NCBI RefSeq assembly: GCF_001989455.1
Contig: NZ_CP018346.1
Coordinates: 930,001-994,000, forward strand
DNA from: Prochlorococcus sp. RS04
GTDB taxonomy: Bacteria; Cyanobacteriota; Cyanobacteriia; PCC-6307; Cyanobiaceae
Reading direction: 5' to 3'
Length of the DNA: 64,000 nt
The position numbers and the translations under genes are program-made. The notes under the pieces are model-generated. The model worked only from the letters and a program-made list of their open reading frames with translations, made no database searches and was not told where the DNA came from. Below, in pieces: positions 48,681 through 58,633 of the stretch; within the stretch, counting starts at the first letter, position 1; each line of letters begins with the position of its first letter.

Positions 48681-50201
48681 ATGAACAGCTCACAGAAAGA
48701 TAATTTTTTAAAGGCTTATAAAGAAGGTAAAAACTTTATACCTATAGTTGAAACTTGGCCAGCAGATTTAGAGACTCCATTGTCAACTTGGTTAAAATTA
48801 TCCTCAAAAGATTCTCATGGTGTTTTTCTTGAATCGGTTGAAGGTGGGGAGAATTTGGGTAGGTGGAGTATTGTTGCTACTAAACCTCTTTGGGAAGCAG
48901 TTTGTCATGGAGAAGAAATAGTTAAAACTTGGAATAATGGCAAAACTGAGACACATAAAGGTGATCCTTTCGATATTTTAAGAAGTTGGACAAAGGAATA
49001 TAAGTCAACCATGCTTGATGACTTACCATCAATTGGTCAGTTATATGGCTCTTGGGGTTATGAATTAATAAATCAAATAGAACCAAGCGTTCCAATAAAT
49101 GAAATACCAGAAAACAACATCCCCGATGGTTCCTGGATGTTTTTTGATCAGTTAGTTGTTTTTGATCAAATAAAAAGATGTATTACTGCAGTCGTTTATA
49201 CAGATACAACTTCTTCAAAAGAGTGCTTAATTGAGGAGTTGTATCTAAATGCAGTTTCTAAAATTCAGAAAACTAGAAATTTAATGAGAGTTCCTCTGAC
49301 AGAAAATGAGTTTTTAGATTGGAATGAAAATGAGAATTTGAATTTAGATCTAGAAAGTAATTGGGAGAAAAAAGATTTTGAGGATGCAGTTCTCTCTGCA
49401 AAAGAATACATAAGAAGGGGAGATATCTTCCAAATAGTTATAAGTCAGAGATTCCAAACTCAGGTCAATAATGATCCCTTTAATTTATATAGAAGTTTGA
49501 GGATGGTTAATCCATCTCCATATATGTCATTTTTTGATTTCGGCTCATGGTATCTGATAGGTTCAAGTCCTGAAGTAATGGTTAAAGCAGAAAAAAATAA
49601 AAATAGTCAGATTGTTGCAAGCTTAAGACCAATAGCTGGTACAAGACCTAGAGGAATTGATAATCAACAAGACTTGGAATTAGAAAAGGAATTATTAAAA
49701 GATCCAAAAGAGATAGCTGAGCATGTAATGCTAATTGATCTTGGGAGAAATGATCTTGGAAGAGTTTGTGAAATTGGTACTGTCAAGGTTAAGGATTTAA
49801 TGGTTATTGAGAAATATTCACATGTTATGCATATAGTCAGTCAAGTTGAGGGAATCTTAAAAAACAATGCTGATGTATGGGATTTGCTCAAAGCATCCTT
49901 TCCCGCTGGGACAGTAACTGGCGCCCCAAAAATAAGAGCTATGCAATTGATTAAGCACTTTGAAAAAGATGCTAGAGGACCTTATGCTGGTGTTTACGGA
50001 TCTGTTGATATTAATGGTGCATTAAATACAGCAATTACGATAAGAACCATGATAGTTAAACCCTCAAGAGATGGAAAATATGATGTATCAGTGCAAGCAG
50101 GAGCTGGAATAGTTGCTGATTCTTTCCCTGAAAATGAATATCAAGAGACGATAAATAAAGCAAAGGGAATACTTAAAGCATTAGCCTGTTTGGATAAATA
50201 A
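48681..50201 (+). CDS. trpE: Anthranilate synthase component I
   Basis: TrpE turns chorismate and ammonia (from TrpG) into anthranilate. The 506-residue protein has [17 protein letters not shown] near 51, the chorismate-binding half with [55 protein letters not shown] and [16 protein letters not shown]. The ESxxxGxxxxxS pattern in the first motif matches the tryptophan feedback site. It abuts gshA with no gap (TAAATG), so these two are probably co-translated. trpG is not in the window. Confidence 0.96.
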   Translation: MNSSQKDNFLKAYKEGKNFIPIVETWPADLETPLSTWLKLSSKDSHGVFLESVEGGENLGRWSIVATKPLWEAVCHGEEIVKTWNNGKTETHKGDPFDILRSWTKEYKSTMLDDLPSIGQLYGSWGYELINQIEPSVPINEIPENNIPDGSWMFFDQLVVFDQIKRCITAVVYTDTTSSKECLIEELYLNAVSKIQKTRNLMRVPLTENEFLDWNENENLNLDLESNWEKKDFEDAVLSAKEYIRRGDIFQIVISQRFQTQVNNDPFNLYRSLRMVNPSPYMSFFDFGSWYLIGSSPEVMVKAEKNKNSQIVASLRPIAGTRPRGIDNQQDLELEKELLKDPKEIAEHVMLIDLGRNDLGRVCEIGTVKVKDLMVIEKYSHVMHIVSQVEGILKNNADVWDLLKASFPAGTVTGAPKIRAMQLIKHFEKDARGPYAGVYGSVDINGALNTAITIRTMIVKPSRDGKYDVSVQAGAGIVADSFPENEYQETINKAKGILKALACLDK

Positions 50202-51311
50202 ATGAGTCAAAATAATCTTTATAAGGGTTTTGAGGTGGAACTTTTTACGGGTTCTTTAAATTCTCATATTGGTGTTTCGGCTGAAATTGAGAAAAAATTT
50301 CGTAATTTTGTAAAAGAGCCAGATAACAGAAACGTTGAATACATAACAACGCCTGAAAAAGACTATGGTTCTTTGTATGAGAAATTAATAACTCCAAGAA
50401 AAAAGTTAAGGCAGTGGCTAAATACAAAAAATTTAACAATCATTCCTTCATCCACTCTTTGTTTTGAACACGATATTCAATTTCAAAGATCTGATATTGA
50501 CAACGTCTATCATCAATTTATTCAAGATAATTATGGAATATCTATTGCAACTTCAAGTGTCCATATTAACATAGGAATAGATGATTTAGATAAACTTTTT
50601 ACAGCTATAAGACTTATAAGATCTGAGGCTGCTCTATATTTATCATTAAGTGCTAGTTCACCTTTTTTAAATAATAAAATTACGAATAATCATTCTCAAA
50701 GATGGATTCAGTTTCCTAAAACCCCTAGTAGGGTTCCTTTTTTTGTAAATCATAATTCTTATATCGACTGGATAGAGCAAAATATATCTAATAAAAACAT
50801 GCAAAATATTAGGCATTTTTGGTCGTCAATCCGACCAAATGGTCCTCAAAGACCTTTGATTCTTGATCGTTTGGAATTAAGAATTTGTGATTTTGTTCAC
50901 GATATTAATTTGCTTTTAGGGATAACGGCCATGATAGAACTAAGGATTTTAAATCTTTTTGAAAATATAAATACCTTAGATCCCATGAATGCTAGTATTT
51001 TTTCTATGGATGAGTTGTCAGAAATATGTGATCAGAATGAAATTAATGCTGCTAAAGATAGTCTGAATTCAGAGTTAATTAACTGGCAAGATGGCAAAAA
51101 AGTTATTTGTAGAGAATGGATTCAAAGCTTGTTATCAGATTTATCATCCACAGCAGAAAATTTTGGTATGAAACATCTTTTAGATCCTATATATAAAGTG
51201 CTTGAAGAAGGCAATCAATCTATGAAATGGATCAATCAATATGAAAAAGGGCTTTCTATTGAGCAGATAATGAAAATTTCTATCGAAGATATGATTAGGA
51301 GTGAGGCCTAG
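50202..51311 (+). CDS. gshA: Glutamate-cysteine ligase (cyanobacterial type)
   Basis: GshA joins glutamate and cysteine, the first step to glutathione. This 369-residue protein matches the cyanobacterial group of the ligase family: GFEVELFTGSLNSHIGVSA near 8, YEKLITPRKKLRQWL, HQFIQDNYGISIATSSVHIN near 104 and RPNGPQRPLILDRLELRICD near 210. It shares little with the E. coli form, so the call rests on these group signatures. Zero spacing after trpE suggests one transcript joining tryptophan and glutathione genes, with no metabolic reason visible. Confidence 0.9.
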   Translation: MSQNNLYKGFEVELFTGSLNSHIGVSAEIEKKFRNFVKEPDNRNVEYITTPEKDYGSLYEKLITPRKKLRQWLNTKNLTIIPSSTLCFEHDIQFQRSDIDNVYHQFIQDNYGISIATSSVHINIGIDDLDKLFTAIRLIRSEAALYLSLSASSPFLNNKITNNHSQRWIQFPKTPSRVPFFVNHNSYIDWIEQNISNKNMQNIRHFWSSIRPNGPQRPLILDRLELRICDFVHDINLLLGITAMIELRILNLFENINTLDPMNASIFSMDELSEICDQNEINAAKDSLNSELINWQDGKKVICREWIQSLLSDLSSTAENFGMKHLLDPIYKVLEEGNQSMKWINQYEKGLSIEQIMKISIEDMIRSEA

Positions 51312-51372
51312 AATGTTTGATTATTTAAATAAACTTTGATCTGAACATTTTCACTTGTGACATAATGATTAT

Positions 51373-54342
51373 ATGGAATCTTTTCGACAGATAAAAAATA
51401 ATAACGTGGATCTGATAAGTAACAATGATCCACTAGATAAAAATCGTCTTTTAATTGAAGATCTCTGGGAATCTGTGCTCAGAGAAGAATGCCCAAATGA
51501 TCAAGCAGAGAGATTGATACAGCTTAAAGAATTAAGTTATTCAAAACAAATTGATGGTGACAGTTCAAAAACTTTTAAAAATGAAATAGTTGATATTGTA
51601 AATTCTATGGATTTAGCAGAATCTATAGCAGCAGCACGGGCGTTTTCATTATATTTTCAACTCGTGAATATATTAGAACAAAGAGTTGAGGAAGATAGAT
51701 ATATTCAAAGCTTTACCAATAAGGATGTTCAAAAATCGCCCGATAATCTTGATCCTTTTGCCCCAGCATTGGCTAGGCAAAATGCTCCAGTAACTTTTAG
51801 AGAATTATTTTATAGGCTAAGGAAATTAAATGTACCACCAGGAAAATTAGAGGAGTTATTGCAGGAAATGGATATTCGTTTAGTTTTTACTGCACATCCG
51901 ACGGAGATCGTAAGACATACTATTAGACATAAGCAAACAAGAGTAGCAAATTTATTAAAAAAAATACAGATTGAGCAATTTCTAACAAAAGAAGAAAAAA
52001 TTTCTTTAAAAACCCAATTAAAAGAGGAAGTAAGACTTTGGTGGAGAACAGATGAATTGCATCAATTTAAACCTTCAGTTTTAGATGAAGTTGATTATGC
52101 CTTGCATTATTTTCAGCAAGTTTTATTTAATGCGATGCCTCAATTGAGGGGCAGGATCGCTGAAGCACTTACCGAAAATTATCCAGATGTTCAGTTGCCC
52201 TCAGAATCATTTTGTAACTTCGGTTCATGGGTAGGATCTGATAGGGACGGTAATCCATCGGTCACACCGGAAATAACATGGAGGACTGCTTGCTACCAAA
52301 GACAGTTGATGTTGGAAAGATATATTATTGCGACGTCTAATCTTAGAGATCAATTAAGTGTGTCGATGCAATGGAGTCAAGTCAGTTCTTCCCTATTAGA
52401 ATCACTCGAAACTGACAGGGTTAAGTTCCCTGAAATATATGAAGCTAGAGCTACAAGGTATAGATCAGAACCCTACAGATTAAAATTAAGTTATATTTTA
52501 GAAAAACTAAGGTTAACACAAGAAAGAAATAATTTATTAGCTGATAGTGGGTGGAAATTTGACTTGGAGGGAGAAACTGATAACAAAAATCTAGATAAAG
52601 TTGAAAACTTATATTACAAGTCAGTAAAAGAATTTACTTATGATCTCGAACTAATTAAAAATAGCTTGATTAGTACAGATTTAACTTGTGAGTCAGTAAA
52701 CACTTTACTTACTCAGGTTCATATTTTTGGATTTTCTTTAGCAAGTTTAGATATTCGTCAAGAGAGTACAAGGCATAGTGACGCTATACAAGAGCTTACA
52801 AGTTATCTTGATTTATCTGTTCAATATGACCAAATGTCTGAGGAAGAGAAAATTAAATGGCTTATAGACGAATTAAATACAAAAAGGCCTTTAATTCCAA
52901 CTGACGTTAATTGGACAAAAACTACAGAAGAAACTTTTTCAGTTTTTAAAATGGTTAAGAGACTACAGCAAGAATTTGGAAGTCGCATTTGTCATTCTTA
53001 TGTAATTTCAATGAGTCATAGTGCATCTGATTTGCTTGAAGTTCTTTTGCTGGCAAAAGAAATGGGACTTCTTGATCAAAATTCACAAAAGTCAAAATTA
53101 TTGGTTGTTCCTCTTTTTGAAACTGTGGAAGACCTTAAAAGAGCACCAAAAGTAATGGAAAAGTTGTTTAAATTAGATTTCTATAGATCATTATTGCCAA
53201 AAGTAGGAGAATCTTTTAAACCTCTGCAAGAATTAATGCTTGGATATTCTGATAGCAATAAAGATTCAGGGTTTGTTTCTAGTAATTGGGAAATTCATAG
53301 AGCTCAAATAGCTCTTCAAAATCTCTCAAGTAGAAATAACATATTGCTAAGACTTTTTCATGGAAGAGGTGGTTCTGTAGGGAGAGGAGGAGGCCCAGCC
53401 TATCAGGCAATATTGGCTCAACCAAGCGGCACTTTAAAAGGGCGAATAAAAATAACGGAACAAGGTGAAGTTTTAGCTTCTAAATATAGTCTTCCCGAAC
53501 TGGCTTTGTACAATCTTGAGACTGTAACTACAGCGGTAATTCAAAATAGTTTGGTAAATAATAGACTTGACGCTACTCCAGAATGGAATCAATTAATGTC
53601 TAGGTTGGCAGAAACATCAAGGTCTCATTACAGAAAATTAGTGCATGAGAATCCTGATCTGTTAAATTTTTTTCAAGAGGTCACTCCAATAGAAGAAATA
53701 AGTAAATTACAGATTTCTAGTAGGCCTGCTAGAAGAAAAAAAGGTGCAAAAGATTTGTCAAGTTTAAGAGCTATTCCATGGGTATTTGGTTGGACACAAA
53801 GTAGATTTCTTTTACCAAGTTGGTTCGGAGTAGGCACTGCATTGTCATCTGAATTAAATTCAGATCCACAACAAATTGAATTATTAAGAGTTCTGCATCA
53901 AAGATGGCCATTTTTTAGGATGCTTATTTCTAAGGTAGAAATGACATTATCTAAGGTGGATTTGGAAGTTGCTAGATATTATGTTGATACTCTTGGCAGT
54001 AAAAAAAATAAGGATTCTTTTGATGATATTTTTGAAGTAATTTCTAAGGAATATAATCTTACAAAATCTTTAATACTTGAAATTACTGGTAAAAATAAGC
54101 TCCTAGAATCTGATAGAGACTTGAAATCTTCAGTTAGCTTGAGAAATAAGACAATTATTCCATTAGGGTTTTTGCAGGTTTCACTTTTAAGAAGATTAAG
54201 AGACCAGACAAGACAACCTCCAATAAGCGAATTTATGATAGATAAAGATGAATCTAGAAGGGCTTACAGCAGAAGTGAACTATTGAGGGGAGCACTTTTA
54301 ACTATTAATGGGATAGCAGCTGGTATGAGAAATACAGGTTGA
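51373..54342 (+). CDS. ppc: Phosphoenolpyruvate carboxylase
   Basis: PEP carboxylase makes oxaloacetate from PEP and bicarbonate, refilling the split TCA cycle. The 989-residue length suits cyanobacteria. The catalytic His175 is in [35 protein letters not shown] is near 290, [20 protein letters not shown] near 625, [20 protein letters not shown] near 660 and the invariant C-terminal RNTG is present. There is a clear ATG and a 61-base spacer after gshA. A GNAT-like gene follows after 3 bases. Confidence 0.98.
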   Translation: MESFRQIKNNNVDLISNNDPLDKNRLLIEDLWESVLREECPNDQAERLIQLKELSYSKQIDGDSSKTFKNEIVDIVNSMDLAESIAAARAFSLYFQLVNILEQRVEEDRYIQSFTNKDVQKSPDNLDPFAPALARQNAPVTFRELFYRLRKLNVPPGKLEELLQEMDIRLVFTAHPTEIVRHTIRHKQTRVANLLKKIQIEQFLTKEEKISLKTQLKEEVRLWWRTDELHQFKPSVLDEVDYALHYFQQVLFNAMPQLRGRIAEALTENYPDVQLPSESFCNFGSWVGSDRDGNPSVTPEITWRTACYQRQLMLERYIIATSNLRDQLSVSMQWSQVSSSLLESLETDRVKFPEIYEARATRYRSEPYRLKLSYILEKLRLTQERNNLLADSGWKFDLEGETDNKNLDKVENLYYKSVKEFTYDLELIKNSLISTDLTCESVNTLLTQVHIFGFSLASLDIRQESTRHSDAIQELTSYLDLSVQYDQMSEEEKIKWLIDELNTKRPLIPTDVNWTKTTEETFSVFKMVKRLQQEFGSRICHSYVISMSHSASDLLEVLLLAKEMGLLDQNSQKSKLLVVPLFETVEDLKRAPKVMEKLFKLDFYRSLLPKVGESFKPLQELMLGYSDSNKDSGFVSSNWEIHRAQIALQNLSSRNNILLRLFHGRGGSVGRGGGPAYQAILAQPSGTLKGRIKITEQGEVLASKYSLPELALYNLETVTTAVIQNSLVNNRLDATPEWNQLMSRLAETSRSHYRKLVHENPDLLNFFQEVTPIEEISKLQISSRPARRKKGAKDLSSLRAIPWVFGWTQSRFLLPSWFGVGTALSSELNSDPQQIELLRVLHQRWPFFRMLISKVEMTLSKVDLEVARYYVDTLGSKKNKDSFDDIFEVISKEYNLTKSLILEITGKNKLLESDRDLKSSVSLRNKTIIPLGFLQVSLLRRLRDQTRQPPISEFMIDKDESRRAYSRSELLRGALLTINGIAAGMRNTG

Positions 54343-54345
54343 TAA

Positions 54346-54792
54346 TTGCAGTATTTTTCTAAAAAAAAACTTGTTCTCCCAGAAGGTTATTTTGTTAACT
54401 CTTCTCAAATTCCATTAGCTAAAGAAGTTAATAAACTTTTAGCTAATTGTGGTTGTGAGACGTTTCCAATAAAACCTCTTTCTGAGGCTATTCAGAAAAG
54501 TAATTTCTTCTTCACCATACAGAATGAATTAAAGAATAAATTATATGGTTTTGTAAGGGTTACGTCAGACAGGGGATTGAATGCTAACTTGTGGAATTTA
54601 AGTGCATTGCCAGGGAATAATCAGCAACTTTATTATTCAATATTGCTTCAAGTAACTCTTGAGAAAATAAATAGAGAAATGCCTGGATGCAGTATTTCTG
54701 TACAGGCTCCAGTATCTTCTTTTTTAAGTTTAGAGAAAAATGGATTTATACTAGATCCAAATGGAATAAGAGTAATGGGATATAAACTTTAA
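54346..54792 (+). CDS. GNAT-like acetyltransferase-fold protein
   Basis: This 148-residue protein starts with TTG 3 bases after ppc. The middle and end (KLYGFVRVTSDRGLNANLWN, LYYSILLQVTLEKINREMPG, FLSLEKNGFILDPNGIRVMG) look like a GNAT fold, with FLSLEKNGF resembling the last helix-strand of that family, but the acetyl-CoA pyrophosphate loop (Q/RxxGxG/A) is not clear. It may therefore bind something else. Position suggests co-transcription with ppc. It ends 11 bases from the tRNA-Arg(CCG) on the other strand. Confidence 0.7.
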   Translation: MQYFSKKKLVLPEGYFVNSSQIPLAKEVNKLLANCGCETFPIKPLSEAIQKSNFFFTIQNELKNKLYGFVRVTSDRGLNANLWNLSALPGNNQQLYYSILLQVTLEKINREMPGCSISVQAPVSSFLSLEKNGFILDPNGIRVMGYKL

Positions 54793-54803
54793 AAATCATT
54801 TTA

Positions 54804-54877
54804 CGAGCATGGAGGGATTCGAACCCCCGACTCTCAGAACCGGAATCTGATGCTCTATCCAACTGAGCTACATGCCC
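54804..54877 (-). tRNA. tRNA-Arg (anticodon CCG)
   Basis: The 74-base minus-strand cloverleaf begins GGGCATGTAGCTCAG and ends CCTCCATGCTCG with discriminator G. GGGCATG pairs with CATGCTC including one G-U. The anticodon arm TCAGA-TTCCGGT-TCTGA reads CCG, for the CGG codon, and the T arm holds GGTTCGAATCC. CCA is not encoded. It lies between ppc/GNAT and recF genes, both on the plus strand, so it is antisense to any readthrough transcript. Confidence 0.96.
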
Positions 54878-54937
54878 TTTAATTTTTCAATTTCTTTAAA
54901 GAGAATCTAAATATTTTAAACTTAGCTAATTTAATTA

Positions 54938-56046
54938 ATGAATGCACAAAAAAAATTTTTTTAAATAAATTAAAAATTAAAAATTTTCGGAACCATAAAA
55001 GTTTTGAAATTGATCTAAAGGAGCAAAGAGCAATTGTTCTTGGCTGCAATGGTATTGGCAAATCAAATTTACTTGAATCGGTTGAATTTTTAAGTCAATT
55101 AAAATCAAATAGAGCACTAAGCGATAAAGATTTAATAGAGAACGATAGTGATATGGCTGTAGTTATAGGACAAATAAATTTTAAAGACGATTTAAAGTTA
55201 AATTTATTCCGTAAAGGGCCTAAAAGAATTTATGTTAATGAATCAATCTTGAAAAAACAGAGTGAAATAAAGAATTATATTCGGAGTGTATGTTTCTGTT
55301 CTAATGATATAGATATTGTTAGAAGTGAACCAAGTTATCGAAGAACATGGATTGATAAAGTCGTATCTCAGCTTGAACCAGTATATCTAGACTTGATAAG
55401 TAGATTTAATAGGCTTTTAAAACAAAGAAGTCATTTTTGGCGTTCGGAAAGTTTCTTAAAAACCCAATCCACAGATATTGTTGAAAGCTTTGATATTCAA
55501 ATGTCAATAATAAGTACAAGAATTTTTCGGCGCAGAAGAAGAGCTTTATTAAAAATAAAACCATATGTTGAATATTGGCATAATCATTTAAGTAAATCTC
55601 AAGAGCAAATAGACATAAATTATCTATCGGGGATACAAAATATAAGTCCAGAAGAAGAAGAAGAAGAAGTTATTAGTAAAAAAATAGCAGAACAACTCTT
55701 AAATCAGCGTTCAATAGAAGCATTGACTGGTAAATGTAATTTTGGCCCTCATCGTGATGATATTGAGTTTCTAATTAATAATGTTTCAGTTAGAAAATAT
55801 GGTTCCTCAGGACAGCAAAGGACTTTTATCTTGGCTTTAAAGATGGCTGAACTCGATTTATTAACTAAAACACTAAATGTTCCTCCAATACTTATATTGG
55901 ATGATGTCTTGGCGGAATTAGATTTAACTAGGCAAAATTTATTATTAAATTCTGTTGGTAAAGATAGTCAATGTTTTATAAGTGCGACACATTTAGATAA
56001 ATTTAATCAGTCTTTCTTAGGCTCTTCACAAATGATTCACTTATAA
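54938..56046 (+). CDS. recF: RecF recombination mediator, 5' end disrupted or with unusual start
   Basis: RecF is an SMC-like ATPase that loads RecA at gaps through RecFOR. The main frame reads LNKLKIKNFRNHKSFEIDLK then the Walker A GCNGIGKSNLLES near 55042-55080, a C-terminal ABC signature SSGQQRTFILALK and Walker B ILILDDVLAELD. The frame is open back to a stop at 54880-54882, but it has no ATG, GTG or TTG before 55153, which is past the Walker A. ATGs at 54938 and 54942 are each one base out of frame, separated by an A8T7 tract (54948-54962). Either an indel, slippage, or a rare ATT start at 54955 (MFLNKLKIKNFR) is required. Confidence 0.85.
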
Positions 56047-56098
56047 TTTTTAAAAAGCATGTTTTTTAGCTAATCTTAATTTCATATAAATTTCTTAA

Positions 56099-56533
56099 AT
56101 GGAAATCTACAAAAAAAATCAAATTTTAAGTTCGTTAAGTAATGAGCAAAAATTAATTCATCAAAGTAAACACCTTTTGTTGGAACTTTATAGATGCGAT
56201 CGCGAAAAATTAAATGACGAATCCTTTTTGCGCTGTATTTTAAATAGAGCTGCTAAATTGGCAAATGCAACAGTTTTGAATTTGATAAGTAATAAATTTG
56301 AGCCTCAGGGGGTTACGGCAATTGCATTACTGGCAGAATCTCATATTTCAATACATACTTGGCCTGAATCTAATTATTCGGCAGTCGATATTTTTACATG
56401 TGGTCAAAATATGATGCCTGAACTAGCTAGTCAATATTTAATTGAATTTTTGATGGCTAAAGAACATTCTTTGCGTGTCATTGAGCGAAATCCACCTTCA
56501 GCAGTCTCTAATCAGATCAGAACGGTTGTTTAA
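56099..56533 (+). CDS. speD: S-adenosylmethionine decarboxylase, class 1B (SpeD/SpeH)
   Basis: This proenzyme makes the aminopropyl donor for spermidine. It self-cleaves between Glu80 and Ser81 in LLAESHISIHTWPE, turning Ser81 into the pyruvoyl group. The rest of the core, SNYSAVDIFTCG, is also typical. At 144 residues it is slightly longer at the N terminus than the usual 120-130 residues. It follows recF by 52 bases on the same strand. Spermidine synthase is not nearby. It is convergent with larE, 6 bases between. Confidence 0.95.
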   Translation: MEIYKKNQILSSLSNEQKLIHQSKHLLLELYRCDREKLNDESFLRCILNRAAKLANATVLNLISNKFEPQGVTAIALLAESHISIHTWPESNYSAVDIFTCGQNMMPELASQYLIEFLMAKEHSLRVIERNPPSAVSNQIRTVV

Positions 56534-56539
56534 CAATAT

Positions 56540-57385
56540 TTACCTATTTAATTTTCCGCTTACAAGTCCCTCAAGATCTAAACTTGTGCAATTAAATCCT
56601 AAATTAGAAAAATATTGAACTAACTCACTAAAATTATATTTGTTAAAAAAATGCTTTAATTCATCTTGGGGAATTTCTATTCTTGCAGTTGAGCCTTGGC
56701 ATCTAACTCTAACCTCCGATAATCCACATTCTTTAAGATATTCTTCTGCTTTCTCAACCATTTTTAGCCTTTCACTAGTTATTTCGTGGCCATAAGGAAA
56801 TCTTGATGATAAACAAGGTTGAGCAGGTTTATCCCACCAAGGAAAACCTAATGCTTTTGATATATCCCTAATGTCTTGTTTTGAGACTTTAAATTTTGCA
56901 AGGGGAGAGATAACTCCTGCTTGTTTTGAGGCTTGTATGCCTGGTCTGTAATCTTTAAGGTCATCCAGATTGACTCCATCTAAAACTATCTTGTAATTAA
57001 GTTTTTTAGAGAGGTAGGTTGTATGTTTGTGGAGCTCTTTTTTGCATGCAAAGCATCTATCCCTAGGATTTTCACTATAACTTGATTGGTCTAATTCTGA
57101 TGTTTTAATCTCTACATGCTTTACTCCAATCCATTTTGCTTGCCTTCTTGCTTCTTCACGAAGAGTAGTGGCTAATGCAGGAGAAATTCCAGTTATGGCA
57201 ATTGCTTTGCTACCTAATTGCTCGAATGCTAATGATGCTACTAATGTACTGTCAACTCCTCCGGAATAAGCAATACAAACACTATCAAGATTCTTAATGT
57301 ATCTTCTAATTGTATAAAGCTTTTCACTTTGTTCATCAGAGAGAATTTCTAGTTGATTGAACATGCTAATTACTTTAAAATTCAA
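56540..57385 (-). CDS. larE: LarE-like PP-loop sulfur transferase
   Basis: This 281-residue protein resembles LarE, which donates sulfur to build the nickel-pincer cofactor. AYSGGVDSTLVASLAF near 39 is the PP-loop ATP site, NPRDRCFACKKELH near 108 carries a CX2C, and KPAQPCLSSRFPYG near 187 carries the Cys expected to be used as sulfur source or cluster ligand. LarA, LarB and LarC are not in view. ATG at 57385 is taken as start; an in-frame ATG at 57364 (MFNQLEIL) is equally possible. It diverges from the adenosyltransferase gene, 87 bases apart. Confidence 0.85.
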   Translation of the reverse strand: MNFKVISMFNQLEILSDEQSEKLYTIRRYIKNLDSVCIAYSGGVDSTLVASLAFEQLGSKAIAITGISPALATTLREEARRQAKWIGVKHVEIKTSELDQSSYSENPRDRCFACKKELHKHTTYLSKKLNYKIVLDGVNLDDLKDYRPGIQASKQAGVISPLAKFKVSKQDIRDISKALGFPWWDKPAQPCLSSRFPYGHEITSERLKMVEKAEEYLKECGLSEVRVRCQGSTARIEIPQDELKHFFNKYNFSELVQYFSNLGFNCTSLDLEGLVSGKLNR

Positions 57386-57472
57386 ATTACCTATGAATAG
57401 GTTGAATTTATTATTAAATCTTTAATAATATTCTTATCTATATCTTAGATTAAATTTACTAATTTTGTTCAA

Positions 57473-58633
57473 TTGACGAATACGAGTAGAAATAGAGGAA
57501 TTGGAATTGTCACAGCAAGTGACAGCCAAGAGAGATCAAAAGGTCAATTACATATTTATGATGGAGAGGGTAAGGGGAAAAGTCAGGCTGCATTGGGAGT
57601 AGTTCTGAGGACAATAGGATTAGGAATATGCGAAAAAAGACAGTCAAGAGTTTTACTTCTAAGATTTTTAAAAGGCCCTGAGAGACCATATGACGAGGAT
57701 TCAGCTATAGAGGCTTTACAAAGAGGCTTTCCACATTTAATTGACCATGTAAGGACAGGAAGATCCGAATTTTTCACTGCTGACCAAGTGACAAAGTTTG
57801 ATGTTGGTGAGGCCGAAAGAGGCTGGAATATTGCTAAAGGAGCAATTGCTAGTTCTCTTTATTCTGTAGTTGTACTGGATGAGTTGAATCCAGTTCTTGA
57901 TTTAGGAATGCTTGATATCAATGAAGTAGTTAATACTCTGCAAAATCGTCCAGATGGATTAGAAATAATTATTACTGGAAGGGCAGCCCCACCCTCTTTG
58001 GTAAGAATATCTCAACTCCACTCAGAAATGAGACCACGTTTGACAGGAGACTTATCAGAACTATCCAAAAAAAGTAGTTATAGTGGTGGAATTGAGATTT
58101 ATACAGGTGAAGGAAAGGGTAAATCCACAAGTGCACTCGGTAAGGCTCTTCAAGCTATCGGTAAAGGAATATCTCAAGATAAAAGTCATAGAGTTTTAAT
58201 ATTACAGTGGTTAAAAGGTGGAAATGGATATACCGAAGATGCTGCCATAGAAGCTTTGAGAGAGAGTTACCCTCATTTAGTAGATCATTTGCGTTCAGGC
58301 AGAGATGCCATTGTATGGAGGGGTCAACAACAACCAATTGATTATGTTGAGGCTGAAAGAGCATGGGAAATTGCTAAAGCTGCTATTTTGTCTGGCTTGT
58401 ATAAAACAATCATTTTAGATGAATTGAATCCAACTGTTGATTTAGAGTTGTTACCTGTGGAATCAATACATCAAACGCTCTTAAAAAAACCAGCAGATAC
58501 AGAAGTTGTAATTACTGGGAGGTGTAAAAATGAACCTTCATACTTTGAACTAGCTGATGTTTACTCTGAAATGGTTTGTCATAAGCATTATGCAAATGTG
58601 GGAGTTGATTTAAAAAGAGGAGTTGATTACTAA
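57473..58633 (+). CDS. cobO: Tandem-duplicated corrinoid adenosyltransferase (CobO/BtuR)
   Basis: This 386-residue protein holds two full CobO/BtuR domains. Each has a P-loop GEGKGKS (31-37 and 212-218), a GLGICEK/GKGISQD segment, R-V-L-L/I-L lines, a YxEDxAIEAL motif, a VLDELNPVLDLG/ILDELNPTVDLE Walker B and VxITGR. Family members add adenosyl to cobalt of cob(I)alamin or its precursors using ATP; usual proteins have one domain near 190 residues. The start is TTG. The duplication might give a covalent dimer. Its stop overlaps moeB by 4 bases (convergent). Confidence 0.93.
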   Translation: MTNTSRNRGIGIVTASDSQERSKGQLHIYDGEGKGKSQAALGVVLRTIGLGICEKRQSRVLLLRFLKGPERPYDEDSAIEALQRGFPHLIDHVRTGRSEFFTADQVTKFDVGEAERGWNIAKGAIASSLYSVVVLDELNPVLDLGMLDINEVVNTLQNRPDGLEIIITGRAAPPSLVRISQLHSEMRPRLTGDLSELSKKSSYSGGIEIYTGEGKGKSTSALGKALQAIGKGISQDKSHRVLILQWLKGGNGYTEDAAIEALRESYPHLVDHLRSGRDAIVWRGQQQPIDYVEAERAWEIAKAAILSGLYKTIILDELNPTVDLELLPVESIHQTLLKKPADTEVVITGRCKNEPSYFELADVYSEMVCHKHYANVGVDLKRGVDY

